The notes under the pieces are model-generated. The model ran no database searches. It saw only the letters and a list, made by a program, of their open reading frames with translations, and had not been told where the DNA came from. From a virus: DNA of 31,899 nucleotides. How positions within the stretch are numbered: the stretch's first letter is position 1; the number at the start of each line of letters is the position of its first letter. The DNA lies in the IMG/VR virus record IMGVR_UViG_3300004369_000076, positions 1 to 31,899 of that record; one strand, given 5' to 3'. Of the stretch, positions 13,694-22,418 are shown in pieces. A program made the translations under genes and the position numbers.

Positions 13694-15736
13694 TTATGAA
13701 ACGCAATCAATAACACGAACGAGATCTTGTGGAGCTGGAGCACCTGCCAAACGATCAAAGTCTTCTATTCTTGTGAATGTAAGAATTGGTCTTACTTGAA
13801 GTCCACCACCAGTGAGACTATTTATTGTAATCTCTGGAATGGTGGTTAAATTACATGCTTCTTCCAAAACATCAATCGCTATAATTTGACCTGCTTCGGT
13901 CATCTTAACTCGTGCTTTGAGATTTGGTATATCTGGAGTAATTGTAATCTCATCAGTTGGTAAGTATCCAATACCAGTAGAAATAACTTCTATTTCCTTC
14001 AAACAAACAACATAATCAGTGACTCTTTCTTCCACTGGGAATGGAATAGTAATATCTTCCGGATCATCATCAAACTCAGTAGTTCCATCAACAATATTCA
14101 TGTATCCAGATCCATTATTGACCATCACAACTTCAATTACTTGCCCGTTGTCATCAATTTTTGTGTATCCACTCGCATAGTTTCCTCTTCCACAAGAGTC
14201 CATGAACGTTACGAATGGTGGTCTAGTATAACTTGATCCACCATATACTAGATCAACGCCCAATATCTTACCAGCGGTATCAACAACTGCTGCTCCAACT
14301 GCTCCAGCACCACCTCCACCAAAGAACTCAACAGTTGGTGGACCACATTTAAATGGTGCCGTACTACAATCAGTAACACTGCCAGGAGGTGCTTGTATAC
14401 TTTCTCCACCAACACCCTTATCAAGAAATCCTAATCCAAGCTTGTCATTAAGGGTATTATTGATAAATGTAGTTGCTTCTCCAGCATCAAGATCTGGTGA
14501 TGCTAAGAAACGTTCAAAAGCATTTGGGTTTGTTGGTGATGGACCACCCCAAGGTCCAGCAGCAAATTCATTGATCTCTGGACAATTTGGTTTGGCGCAC
14601 AGGAATGCCTCAAATCCTAAAATAAAGTCTAGTGCTTCAAATACCTGACCAGCAAACCTAGTTACGTTACCAAGAACATCGGCAATGTCTTCCAAAACTG
14701 GACCGATTGCCTTGTCTATACTTGATGCCAGATTATTCACCAAAGCATTTGTAAATTGTTCTGCCACACAGAACGGAGCATTTGCTACCTTACCAATCAG
14801 TTCAAACAAGAAATCAACTACGAGATCCTTCAGTCCTTTGATAATATCTTTGAACTTACAAAGAATGGTGTCTATAATTCTTTGAAATAAAGTGTTTTTT
14901 ACATTCGTTACTAGATTTGGGAAAAGTTTATCAATAACATCAATAATACCTCTCCTTATCTTGTACAGGATATAGTTTCTAAATCTTTGAACTAGACCCT
15001 TTAGAACTGAAGAAATAATCGTGGATGTACTTCTTACAAGACTTATAAGATTGCTGGTCTTATTGAGTACACCATTTAGATATAAATTTCCATATTTTTT
15101 AATTCCCTTAAGTGTAATGAAGAACTTCTGAAGTGCGGTATTAATCTTTGCTAACTCAGAAGTTCCGCAAGGATCTGGTAAAGAATATTTTTTCTGTGCG
15201 AGTGCCGCCATATTATTGGCGAGAACAGACTTTAAAAACTGTTCACATTCTGGAGTCTTGTCAAATGTATATGAGTTATCACTTTCTTTCTTAACACAGT
15301 TTGGATTTCTCTTCTTAGCTTCCTCCAAGAGTATATTTCTAGTTGCAAAAACTGCTGCATATACACTATTTTGTTCATCACTTAATGAACCAGTTTGTAC
15401 AAATCCATCATTAAGTAAATCGAGTGCCCTTTGATTTTCTTTAAGTAAATCAGCAAGTTCTTCATCACTAACAGTTTTAACATCTACACCACCAATTTCT
15501 GTAGGATCAGCAACTTCTGCTACTGGTTGTGTTGCTCCTGATGCTGGTGCTCCTGGTGCTGTTTCTTGAGATAAGACTTGTGTTTCTACAGAACCAGATA
15601 TTGGTTGAGCCCCAGAAGGCAAATTTTCTTTTAAAATTGATACTGGAGAACCACCATTTGTATAAAGTATGACTATTTCTTTACCATCAGGACTTTTCTG
15701 ACTATATGGTTCATATGTGTAGTTTGGTGCTGCCAT
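13694..15736 (-). CDS. Large baseplate or tail structural protein
   Basis: A 680-residue protein. The N-terminus is low-complexity and rich in Pro, Ala and Gly. Residues about 190-370 are helical and amphipathic (repeated LVRS, ILYKIRRGIIDVIDKLF, FLFELIGKV). The C-terminal third is beta-rich, with three copies of a GGSSYT/NGSGYM/TGIGYL motif also seen in the giant appendage protein. Several Cys pairs occur (CAKPNCPE, CSTAPFKC). AAGGAGGT at 15747-15754 is an excellent Shine-Dalgarno 10 nt before the ATG. It lies between the gp5 OB-fold gene and the spike candidate, pointing to the baseplate. No T4 counterpart is recognised. Confidence 0.65.
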   Translation of the reverse strand: MAAPNYTYEPYSQKSPDGKEIVILYTNGGSPVSILKENLPSGAQPISGSVETQVLSQETAPGAPASGATQPVAEVADPTEIGGVDVKTVSDEELADLLKENQRALDLLNDGFVQTGSLSDEQNSVYAAVFATRNILLEEAKKRNPNCVKKESDNSYTFDKTPECEQFLKSVLANNMAALAQKKYSLPDPCGTSELAKINTALQKFFITLKGIKKYGNLYLNGVLNKTSNLISLVRSTSTIISSVLKGLVQRFRNYILYKIRRGIIDVIDKLFPNLVTNVKNTLFQRIIDTILCKFKDIIKGLKDLVVDFLFELIGKVANAPFCVAEQFTNALVNNLASSIDKAIGPVLEDIADVLGNVTRFAGQVFEALDFILGFEAFLCAKPNCPEINEFAAGPWGGPSPTNPNAFERFLASPDLDAGEATTFINNTLNDKLGLGFLDKGVGGESIQAPPGSVTDCSTAPFKCGPPTVEFFGGGGAGAVGAAVVDTAGKILGVDLVYGGSSYTRPPFVTFMDSCGRGNYASGYTKIDDNGQVIEVVMVNNGSGYMNIVDGTTEFDDDPEDITIPFPVEERVTDYVVCLKEIEVISTGIGYLPTDEITITPDIPNLKARVKMTEAGQIIAIDVLEEACNLTTIPEITINSLTGGGLQVRPILTFTRIEDFDRLAGAPAPQDLVRVIDCVS

Positions 15737-15761
15737 TTATACATTCACCTCCTTATCCTGA

Positions 15762-15769
15762 TATTTATC
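15762..15769 (-). promoter_or_regulatory. T4-late-like promoter motif GATAAATA
   Basis: On the - strand GATAAATA lies 26 nt before the ATG at 15736 and is followed by an AAGGAGGT ribosome-binding site. The TGA stop of gp5 (15768-15770) overlaps it. The 12-mer TGATAAATATCA also occurs at 11050-11061. Confidence 0.6.
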
Positions 15770-16718
15770 AAGCACCACGAACACCAACGCCATTGATACG
15801 ATTGATAATTTGTTGAATTTGAGCATCTGGAACTGGACCAAGTTCACCTCTTTGGATGGATCTAAGAAGTAACTTGTCTTCTGCCTTGTCTTTTGCTGTA
15901 TATTGAGCAACTTGTTGATCTTGAAAATCAAATGTGCCAGCATCTCTAAAGGCAGAAAAAGGAGTCTCCCTTCCTGCTGCTCTATCCGCAAAATAAGATG
16001 CGGACTGATAATCATCACGAAGTAATGCTTCTTGACTCATCTGTAAGTTGAAATTAGTTTCCTGCATTTTGTTAAAGGTTTTAAGAGTTCCTGGACTAAT
16101 TTCTTCTCCTGCTTTAAATGGATAATTTACCTTAGTTCCATCACTATTAACAATTGTGACTGTTTTTGATCCATCTTCATTCACTGTAATTATAGGTTCT
16201 TTGGGAACACCATTCTCAGTAACAGTTTGAGATGTTGGATCTGTCTTAGCATCTTCCTTAATATCATTTCCGATCGGCAGAGTTCTTGGATCCGATCTCT
16301 TAGAACTTCCACCTGTTAATTGATGATTACCCGGTTGAAGACCACCATTATATGTACTTACGTCTTTATACTGTGTTGTTCCATTAATAGACGCAGTAAT
16401 TTCTGGCATATTTGCTGCTCTACCAAAACTTCCAATGATAATTGGGTCTTGACCAGCATAATCAGAAGCAACACATAATACCCACTCACCACCCCAAATT
16501 CCAGTTGATCCTCTATCAAAATGACCCTGAGAAGTTGGTTTTGAAACTATTGCCCAAGGAAGATCATCATCTTTTATTTCTGATGTCTCAGGATGTTTAC
16601 CCGGAATTCTTATCTTTACGCGACTACCAAAAGCATCACTCCAAGAAGCACCTTTAACATGCTCATTCTGTCCTGGAGCAACTTGAGCAACAAATATAAC
16701 GTCTTTATTGCTGTTCAT
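15768..16718 (-). CDS. gp5: Baseplate hub protein with gp5-type OB fold
   Basis: A 316-residue protein. Residues about 8-105 are an OB-fold domain as at the N-terminus of T4 gp5: GSRVKIRIPGKHP, DDDLPWAIVSKPTSQG, GIWGGEWVLCVASD, DPIIIGSFGR. This domain anchors the spike to the gp27 hub. The remainder is polar linker with helical segments (FNKMQETNFNLQMSQEALL). T4 gp5 carries a lysozyme and a beta-helix after the OB fold; neither is found here. The spike may be supplied by the beta-repeat protein at 13109-13690. It overlaps the gp27-like gene by 4 nt, matching the physical partnership of the two proteins. Confidence 0.8.
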   Translation of the reverse strand: MNSNKDVIFVAQVAPGQNEHVKGASWSDAFGSRVKIRIPGKHPETSEIKDDDLPWAIVSKPTSQGHFDRGSTGIWGGEWVLCVASDYAGQDPIIIGSFGRAANMPEITASINGTTQYKDVSTYNGGLQPGNHQLTGGSSKRSDPRTLPIGNDIKEDAKTDPTSQTVTENGVPKEPIITVNEDGSKTVTIVNSDGTKVNYPFKAGEEISPGTLKTFNKMQETNFNLQMSQEALLRDDYQSASYFADRAAGRETPFSAFRDAGTFDFQDQQVAQYTAKDKAEDKLLLRSIQRGELGPVPDAQIQQIINRINGVGVRGA

Positions 16719-18022
16719 TTCTTATTTTTATTAGTATATAGACCGTATGAATCACGAACCAAAGTTAAAGAAGTTATAGATCTCTTCGAATCAAAATGAT
16801 GACATAGATTAAGTATTAGGTACTTTCCACTCTGGACAGGATCGGGAACTCCTTGATCCTTACTATCTTTAGTGATTGTTTCAAAATTACATACTATAGT
16901 ATCACCAGCAGCGAGATTGAGATTACAAGGAACCTGAATATGCATAATCTGACTAAACAATAGATTATATCTCATTATTGCTTTCACTTTCCATTGTTCT
17001 GGATCATTATCTACCTCACCAGCAGGAGTTTTTTCATGTGTTCCTACAGATTTGATATCAAAGAGAGTTCTAGCAAATCCACCAGTTTTTGGTGCATCAA
17101 CTTCTTTTCCTAAGGATTTTTTCAATCCATCAAACTTATACACTACTGTTTTGCAAGTTCTATCCTTTAGATTCAAGGTTATCTGTCTTGTTTGAAAAAC
17201 ACCACTTTTCAACATAGTCAACAGATCTTCCGATTTTAGATCAGTCTTGACCTGTATTTTATAGTTGTTCTGATCATCTTTTAAACCAGATTTCATTACT
17301 TCATTGAAAAAATACTCTTCAACTGGTGGTTGGGTTATAAGATCATCGATAGATTTAAAATTAAATCCTCTTTGAGTTTCATAGAAAAAGTATCCAGGAT
17401 ATGTTTCATCAGCAGGTGCTGATTGTGATGCTAACCACATTATAATATCAAAAACAGATTCACTATATCCATTAAAACTTTTAGAATTTTTTGTTGGAGT
17501 TATTGCAACTTGCTGGTTTAGATATTGTTTCACTAATTTTTTAACAGTATCACCAATATTTCCAGAATATTTTTCTTTAACTACATTTTCCTGATTATCT
17601 TTTGCTGATTTAGAAACAAGACTCATAAAAATTCCTTCACGTCCCGATTGTTGATCTAACTTATATTTCTCAACAAAACTCAGTGGTTTATTGGAAAAAT
17701 CTAAAACTCTTCTCTGTCCTGTTTTATCATCAATCCAATTAGAAGTTATTTTAAATCTAACGTTTACATCTCCAGTTAAAGGTAGTGCCGAACTCAGTGT
17801 TCCACCTCTACCCTGATTATCATATTTTTCATCAAAACCAACAGTAGATCCACCATCAAATACACTCATAACAGCAGTGATGTTTGGTGAAAGAAGACTT
17901 TCATAATAATCTAATGATGTTACTGAAGCTCCACCATTTACCTCACCAGTAACAACTACTGTCCTACCATTTTTTTCAATCTGAAAAATTTCATAGGTTG
18001 ATGCGGAAGATGCGTTTGCCAT
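16715..18022 (-). CDS. Baseplate hub subunit, gp27-like
   Basis: A 435-residue protein. The gp27-like reading rests on the order of segments (VVVTGEVNGGASVTSLDYYE, then VRFKITSNWIDD, FSNKPLSFVEKYKL, VKKLVKQYL, DIIMWLASQS) and on its place next to gp5. It contains two parts that look like beta-barrel tube folds with an insert, and a C-terminal GDTIVCNFETIT barrel strand. In T4 the gp27 trimer forms a cup under the tube to hold the gp5 spike. GGAGGAGAT lies upstream of the ATG. A different hub protein is possible because the primary sequence is distant. Confidence 0.65.
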   Translation of the reverse strand: MANASSASTYEIFQIEKNGRTVVVTGEVNGGASVTSLDYYESLLSPNITAVMSVFDGGSTVGFDEKYDNQGRGGTLSSALPLTGDVNVRFKITSNWIDDKTGQRRVLDFSNKPLSFVEKYKLDQQSGREGIFMSLVSKSAKDNQENVVKEKYSGNIGDTVKKLVKQYLNQQVAITPTKNSKSFNGYSESVFDIIMWLASQSAPADETYPGYFFYETQRGFNFKSIDDLITQPPVEEYFFNEVMKSGLKDDQNNYKIQVKTDLKSEDLLTMLKSGVFQTRQITLNLKDRTCKTVVYKFDGLKKSLGKEVDAPKTGGFARTLFDIKSVGTHEKTPAGEVDNDPEQWKVKAIMRYNLLFSQIMHIQVPCNLNLAAGDTIVCNFETITKDSKDQGVPDPVQSGKYLILNLCHHFDSKRSITSLTLVRDSYGLYTNKNKK

Positions 18023-18027
18023 TTATT

Positions 18028-19665
18028 TTAAGATCTCCTCCATATTGCTGATTGTTTTTTTCTTCTTACTGTAGGTTTTGATGGTGCTTGCATCATGATT
18101 GGAATCGGAACCGTTACTACAGTTTCCACAGGTTGTATGAGAATGATAGGTTGTGGATCATCATAACTATTTAATCCCCTTAAACTACCTCCCCCCTTTA
18201 CTTTCGCTTGAGACAAGTTTGTTTTATTGCCACCAAAAGATAAATCAATTCTATTGACCAAACTTCTCCATCCGGGATACCTTCTGTTTGATCCTGGTTG
18301 TAGAAAATCAATACTAGTATGGGCTCCTGTTCCACTACCAACTCTTACTCTTGTTTGGGGATTCTCAAATTCTGCAGCGGTTGCCATTCTTCCCAAATTT
18401 TGTCCAACAGTAACTTTATCCCCCCGCTTTACTTTTATTTCTCCATCTGGAAAGTGAGCATAAAGTGCATCATAATCTTTACCGTTGGTATCTTTACTTC
18501 TAACTACAACGTAATTTCCATAACCAGAACCCATTCTTCCATCACCACCCGTTTTATTTGGATTATATTGATGACCTATTTCTACGACTTCTCCAGCAAA
18601 AAATGCTCTATTATTAGGACCAATCAAACCTGCACCAAAATCAGCGCCAGGTTCTCCAGAAGCATCAATATATTGTGAGTTTGGACCAGATGGGGTAGTT
18701 AGTAGACCAAGGAAATTTTGAGCAGCAGATTTTGCTTTTTCAATAAATGAAGGGTCTGCTAATTTTGAATCTTTTGGATCCCCTTTCTTAATACCACTCC
18801 AAGTACTAAAAGTTTTTGAAAGATCTTTGATAGATTCTACGCTTTTTGATTGAAGTGCAGTTGTTTCTTCAATACTATTAACAGCAAGGGAAAAATCTAA
18901 AAATCCACTCCCCATTCCTCTCTGGGCAGATTTTAGTGATCCACTTGCTCTTGGAGTACCTGGGGTCTTTCCTTCTGATGTAACTGTTCCTCCTCTAGAA
19001 TATCCTTTTGGTTTAGGTGCTGGTGAAACTGGTTCTGTATTTGTGCTTGTTGGTTTTGGATTGGGAAACAAATCCATAAAGTCCCACCACTGGTTCTTTC
19101 CTTTATCCTGTTTCTCAGATTCTCTTCTTGCTAGTTCTGCATCCAATGCTGCAATGTCCGATTCTGCCTGAGACATTGAAGACATATCAGCATCAATATC
19201 ATTACCAAATTTCTTTAGTTTATTATCTACATCTCTTTGTACTGATGGAGAAATAATTTTTACTAAGTTCTCAAGTTGTTCAAATCCATATCCCAAAGCA
19301 CCTATTATTGCTTTAAAACCTTTTATAAAATTACTATTAAAAAATTCCTCTACTTTTTTAATAATCTGTGGCAGTTTATTGACTAAAATTCCAAGAGCAA
19401 CTAAACCGAGAAAATCAAACATCTTATCAAAGATACTTCTCGCAGGAGCAGTTAGAGTATTTGCTATTTTAGAAAATCCACTACCTATTCCCAAATTTTT
19501 TGTTTCTATTCTTTTCTCTGCCGATCTAACTTCCTGTTTTTTTGCAAGTCTAATAGTAAGATCTTTTCTTTGTGATTTAAGTCTTTTCAACTCTTTATTT
19601 GAGTTGATCAGATAACTCTTGATATTAGTTACATTTAACTTTAAATTAGATACTTGTGTTTCCAT
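18028..19665 (-). CDS. Tail protein with degenerate M23 peptidase-like domain
   Basis: A 545-residue protein. Residues 1-55 form a coiled coil, followed by a hydrophobic amphipathic block (SIFDKMFDFLGLVALGILVN) that recurs in the next gene upstream. The middle is Pro/Ser/Gly-rich. Residues about 340-455 resemble an M23/LytM endopeptidase: GADFGAG, FFAGEVVEIG, GYGNYVVVRSKD, ALYAHF, VKRGDKVTVGQNLG, GTGAHTSIDF. The zinc-binding residues are largely missing. The HxGxD motif reads EPGAD and the HxH motif reads HTS, so activity is doubtful. It may be a structural descendant of a tail lysin that cut host peptidoglycan. It lies between the gp27-like and tape-measure-like genes. Confidence 0.65.
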   Translation of the reverse strand: METQVSNLKLNVTNIKSYLINSNKELKRLKSQRKDLTIRLAKKQEVRSAEKRIETKNLGIGSGFSKIANTLTAPARSIFDKMFDFLGLVALGILVNKLPQIIKKVEEFFNSNFIKGFKAIIGALGYGFEQLENLVKIISPSVQRDVDNKLKKFGNDIDADMSSMSQAESDIAALDAELARRESEKQDKGKNQWWDFMDLFPNPKPTSTNTEPVSPAPKPKGYSRGGTVTSEGKTPGTPRASGSLKSAQRGMGSGFLDFSLAVNSIEETTALQSKSVESIKDLSKTFSTWSGIKKGDPKDSKLADPSFIEKAKSAAQNFLGLLTTPSGPNSQYIDASGEPGADFGAGLIGPNNRAFFAGEVVEIGHQYNPNKTGGDGRMGSGYGNYVVVRSKDTNGKDYDALYAHFPDGEIKVKRGDKVTVGQNLGRMATAAEFENPQTRVRVGSGTGAHTSIDFLQPGSNRRYPGWRSLVNRIDLSFGGNKTNLSQAKVKGGGSLRGLNSYDDPQPIILIQPVETVVTVPIPIMMQAPSKPTVRRKKQSAIWRRS

Positions 19666-19668
19666 ATC

Positions 19669-21489
19669 TTACACCGTATAACACATAATACCATAAATTT
19701 CAGAAGAAATCTCCATCCATGGATTCAAATCATTGAATGGGGAAACATATTGCACTTTTGTCTCTGGGCCAGCAATGTGGGGTACTTTTGGAGTATTACC
19801 TCTTTGTGTTGGAAGAACTATAGGACCCATTGGAAGAGATGATCTTCTTCCTGCAGGTGCTTGTTGAACCATTCTAGTGTTCTTTGGTATTACATTAACT
19901 GAACTTGGTGTTGCTTTAGTAGAACCATATCCACCACCGCCAACAGATGCACCACTTCCAAATTTCTTTTTGGCGATATCTTCTTTAAAAGCGCGATTGA
20001 GTGTATCGACAGATCTTCTCAGTTCTTCTGTTACTTCTTTATTATTTTTTGTAATAGAAAGTAATTTTTTAATCGCCATTGAAAAAACTGCCCATAATCT
20101 ACCAGCATTATCGTTAATATCTTTCAAAAGAGGTCTAAACAACATGGCAGAAGTTGTTTTAATAACTTCCTCCCCAGGAGCAAGCATTGCTCTCACACTA
20201 TCGACAGATCCAGATCCCCTTCCAGGAACTGTCATTCCATTGGAAGCACGGATCGTTCCACCATCTTTATATCCAAACAGTTTTCTAATACCAACATCTG
20301 TTCCATATCCAAGTGCCATGGAAGATGCTGCTAAACCAACTCCAGCAGCTAAACCAACACCTGTTGGAGCTGTTCCAATTCCAAATAAAGTTCCTATCGA
20401 AGCAGTTAGTGCAGTTACTGCCCAACCCAATCCATAAGCAGTTAATTTTACCGCAACTGCTTTATAATCACCTCTAGCCCAATCTTCTTTCAACTCTGCG
20501 ATTAAAAACGCAATACCAACAACTCTCAAAAGACGTCCCAACCATCCAGGAAAAGGAATTCTTCCTTTTGGTGCTGCTGGTTTTGGTTGAGGTTTAACAC
20601 CAGCCCCTGGTTTAGGAATTCCTGGTGCTATTGCTGGCGCTGATCCAGCACCTTTATATGGCGATAAAGGACTACCTAGTGGTTGACCCGAAGGACTTAC
20701 TATTGGTGCTGGTGGTCGTGGTCTTGGAACAGGACCAGATCCCTTAGGTTTAGTTAAACTAGGACTTGGTTGACCTGGTCCAGGAGGTTTTGGTCCAACA
20801 GGAGGTCCGCTAGGACCAGGCAGTCGAGGACCAAATCCAAGTACACTTCTCAGTCTACCAGGAAGTCTCCAGAACCATTTTCCTATTTTGAAAAGTCTAT
20901 ATCCCCATTTTATAAGCTTATATGTAACAATACCAATTAATACAGGAACGAATGAATTTCCTATCCAATCAAATATAGTGAAGAGTAAATTTTTATTATT
21001 CTCGTCTTGTAACCAATTGAATGCCTTATTATAGACAATACCTATTAATATCAAACTAAAAAATTCTTTTATTCTATCAAAAACACTTTTTACAGGTGAT
21101 GTAAGTCTTTGAACTGCTCCACCCAAAGCACTACCAATTTTTTTGGTAGTCGATTCTACAGCTGCTTCTCTTCCTGTAAATTTTCTTTTTGATTCTGCTG
21201 CTTTTATTTTCTTTAGTTCTTCTTTCTCCTCAGCGATTCTCATCGCAAAATCAAGAGAAAGTTGATTTTGTATTTCTACTAAAATTCTATTCGTTTCTAC
21301 TAGAGTTTCAGATACTTTTAATGCCGAAGTATCTGTTTTAAGAGTTTCGGTACTGAGTTTAGATTTTACAAAACTAAATTTGGTTGTTTTTAATTTTGGA
21401 GTCGCAGCACCACGCAGCACCGAAGAAGATATATTCTTCTTACTTAACTTCGGTACTGATGGTGCTTTGTAAACCTGATTAATGTCCAC
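19669..21489 (-). CDS. Tape-measure or hub protein candidate (gp29-like position)
   Basis: A 606-residue protein starting with GTG at 21489, overlapping the small upstream gene by 11 nt. Order: N-terminal helical region (TRILVEIQNQLSLDFAMRIAEEKEE), hydrophobic block (SVFDRIKEFFSLILIGIVYN, then FDWIGNSFVPVLIGIV), a proline-rich linker of about 90 residues, a glycine/alanine membrane-like stretch (about 340-400), then GYKDGGTIRASNGMTVPG and SVRAMLAPGEEVIKT. That last pattern is typical of the C-terminal part of tail tape-measure proteins. T4 gp29, the tape measure/hub protein, has 590 residues. Length, membrane-active stretches and position between gp26 and hub genes support a tape-measure role that sets tail length. 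Confidence 0.6.
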   Translation of the reverse strand: MDINQVYKAPSVPKLSKKNISSSVLRGAATPKLKTTKFSFVKSKLSTETLKTDTSALKVSETLVETNRILVEIQNQLSLDFAMRIAEEKEELKKIKAAESKRKFTGREAAVESTTKKIGSALGGAVQRLTSPVKSVFDRIKEFFSLILIGIVYNKAFNWLQDENNKNLLFTIFDWIGNSFVPVLIGIVTYKLIKWGYRLFKIGKWFWRLPGRLRSVLGFGPRLPGPSGPPVGPKPPGPGQPSPSLTKPKGSGPVPRPRPPAPIVSPSGQPLGSPLSPYKGAGSAPAIAPGIPKPGAGVKPQPKPAAPKGRIPFPGWLGRLLRVVGIAFLIAELKEDWARGDYKAVAVKLTAYGLGWAVTALTASIGTLFGIGTAPTGVGLAAGVGLAASSMALGYGTDVGIRKLFGYKDGGTIRASNGMTVPGRGSGSVDSVRAMLAPGEEVIKTTSAMLFRPLLKDINDNAGRLWAVFSMAIKKLLSITKNNKEVTEELRRSVDTLNRAFKEDIAKKKFGSGASVGGGGYGSTKATPSSVNVIPKNTRMVQQAPAGRRSSLPMGPIVLPTQRGNTPKVPHIAGPETKVQYVSPFNDLNPWMEISSEIYGIMCYTV

Positions 21490-21658
21490 GCTGTTGTTGT
21501 GCCTTTAGATTTTCCTCTTCAATATGCTGTTCGAGTAAAGCAAGGTATACTTCCCTCTCCCACGGAATCATGTTTTCTAGCTCAGTCAATGAATATTTAT
21601 GGTGCTGCATCAAGGCAAAATTAATTTTATAGTATGACTCAAGATTGGTATGAGCCAT
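21479..21658 (-). CDS. Small baseplate/tail assembly protein candidate
   Basis: A 59-residue protein from the ATG at 21658; the reading frame extends two codons to a TTG that overlaps the gp26 stop. It is helical and charged (YYKINFALMQHHKYSLTELE, then PWEREVYLALLEQHIEEENL). It follows gp26 with no gap and overlaps the tape-measure-like gene, the usual place for a small tail or hub assembly chaperone. The exact T4 counterpart is not certain. Confidence 0.6.
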   Translation of the reverse strand: MAHTNLESYYKINFALMQHHKYSLTELENMIPWEREVYLALLEQHIEEENLKAQQQRGH

Positions 21659-21660
21659 AC

Positions 21661-22383
21661 TCAACTGAAAAAACTTGCGAGTCCCTCCAGAACAACATCA
21701 CTCTTCACTTTCGTGTTGGGATTTGTTACTTTTATTGTATGAGTTAATTTAGGCATAGTTGAAAAGAAAGTTTCAATCTCTTTGAACTGTTTTGTATTCA
21801 GTTGCTCAATAAATTCCTCAAGTTCTTTTTTAGTACAGTCAGATGCACTCCAACTCTCTTCTTCATCATAAACAATATCAATACACGATGCAATCATATT
21901 AAGAGATCTGCTTACTTCATTTACAGACTCGTTGATCTCAAAGTTATTTTCTACAAACTGATCCAGTGAAGGATACTTTAGTTTCATAGAAAGATTTTCG
22001 TCTAATTTGATTGTATTTTTGTGATTCTTATCTTTTTGTACCTTGATATTATCAATTGGAATTTCAACCTGAACGGTTGTTTCTCCATCATCTGGGCAAG
22101 TAACATTAACTTCTACAGTTTCACCAACAGATTTTGCACGAACGTTTAAGAAGATGTACTCAATATCAAAGGTAGACAAATCTGCAACTTTGACACCTCT
22201 TGTCATAATGCAATCAGTTAGAATCTGAACAATTGCCTGAGTGATCTGCTTCATATCCTCAGATTCAAGAGCCATAATGAGGATTTTTTCTTCTCTTACT
22301 AGAAAGGGGCGATACTTAATTGTCTTTCCAGTAGAAGGTAATTCCAACTCATATGTTGGGGTATTAATTTTTGGTAAAGGCAT
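21661..22383 (-). CDS. gp26: Baseplate hub subunit gp26
   Basis: A 240-residue protein with the T4 gp26 family layout (PF12322 type): N-terminal PTYELELPSTGKTIKYRPFL, then REEKILIMALES, ILTDCIM, DIEYIFLNVRAKSVGE, a beta-hairpin VNVTCPDDGETTVQVEI, and a C-terminal helical part ending with THTIKVTNPNTK. T4 gp26 has 208 residues. In T4 it is part of the hub assembly pathway with gp27, gp28 and gp29. A late-promoter-like site lies 28 nt before the ATG, and the next genes follow with almost no gap. Confidence 0.75.
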   Translation of the reverse strand: MPLPKINTPTYELELPSTGKTIKYRPFLVREEKILIMALESEDMKQITQAIVQILTDCIMTRGVKVADLSTFDIEYIFLNVRAKSVGETVEVNVTCPDDGETTVQVEIPIDNIKVQKDKNHKNTIKLDENLSMKLKYPSLDQFVENNFEINESVNEVSRSLNMIASCIDIVYDEEESWSASDCTKKELEEFIEQLNTKQFKEIETFFSTMPKLTHTIKVTNPNTKVKSDVVLEGLASFFS

Positions 22384-22410
22384 AATAACCTATAGAACTT
22401 CAGTTGTGAT

Positions 22411-22418
22411 TATTTATT
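22411..22418 (-). promoter_or_regulatory. T4-late-like promoter motif AATAAATA
   Basis: On the - strand AATAAATA lies 28 nt before the gp26 ATG. The motif overlaps the TAA stop (22417-22419) of the preceding tube-like gene. Confidence 0.6.

Noticed and set aside
15768-16718. Lysozyme domain in gp5
   Set aside because: After the OB fold the sequence is polar linker with no T4-lysozyme catalytic pattern.
19877-20437. + strand ORF of 186 codons
   Set aside because: Antisense to the tape-measure-like gene in a Pro/Gly/Ala-rich stretch that leaves the opposite frame open by composition.
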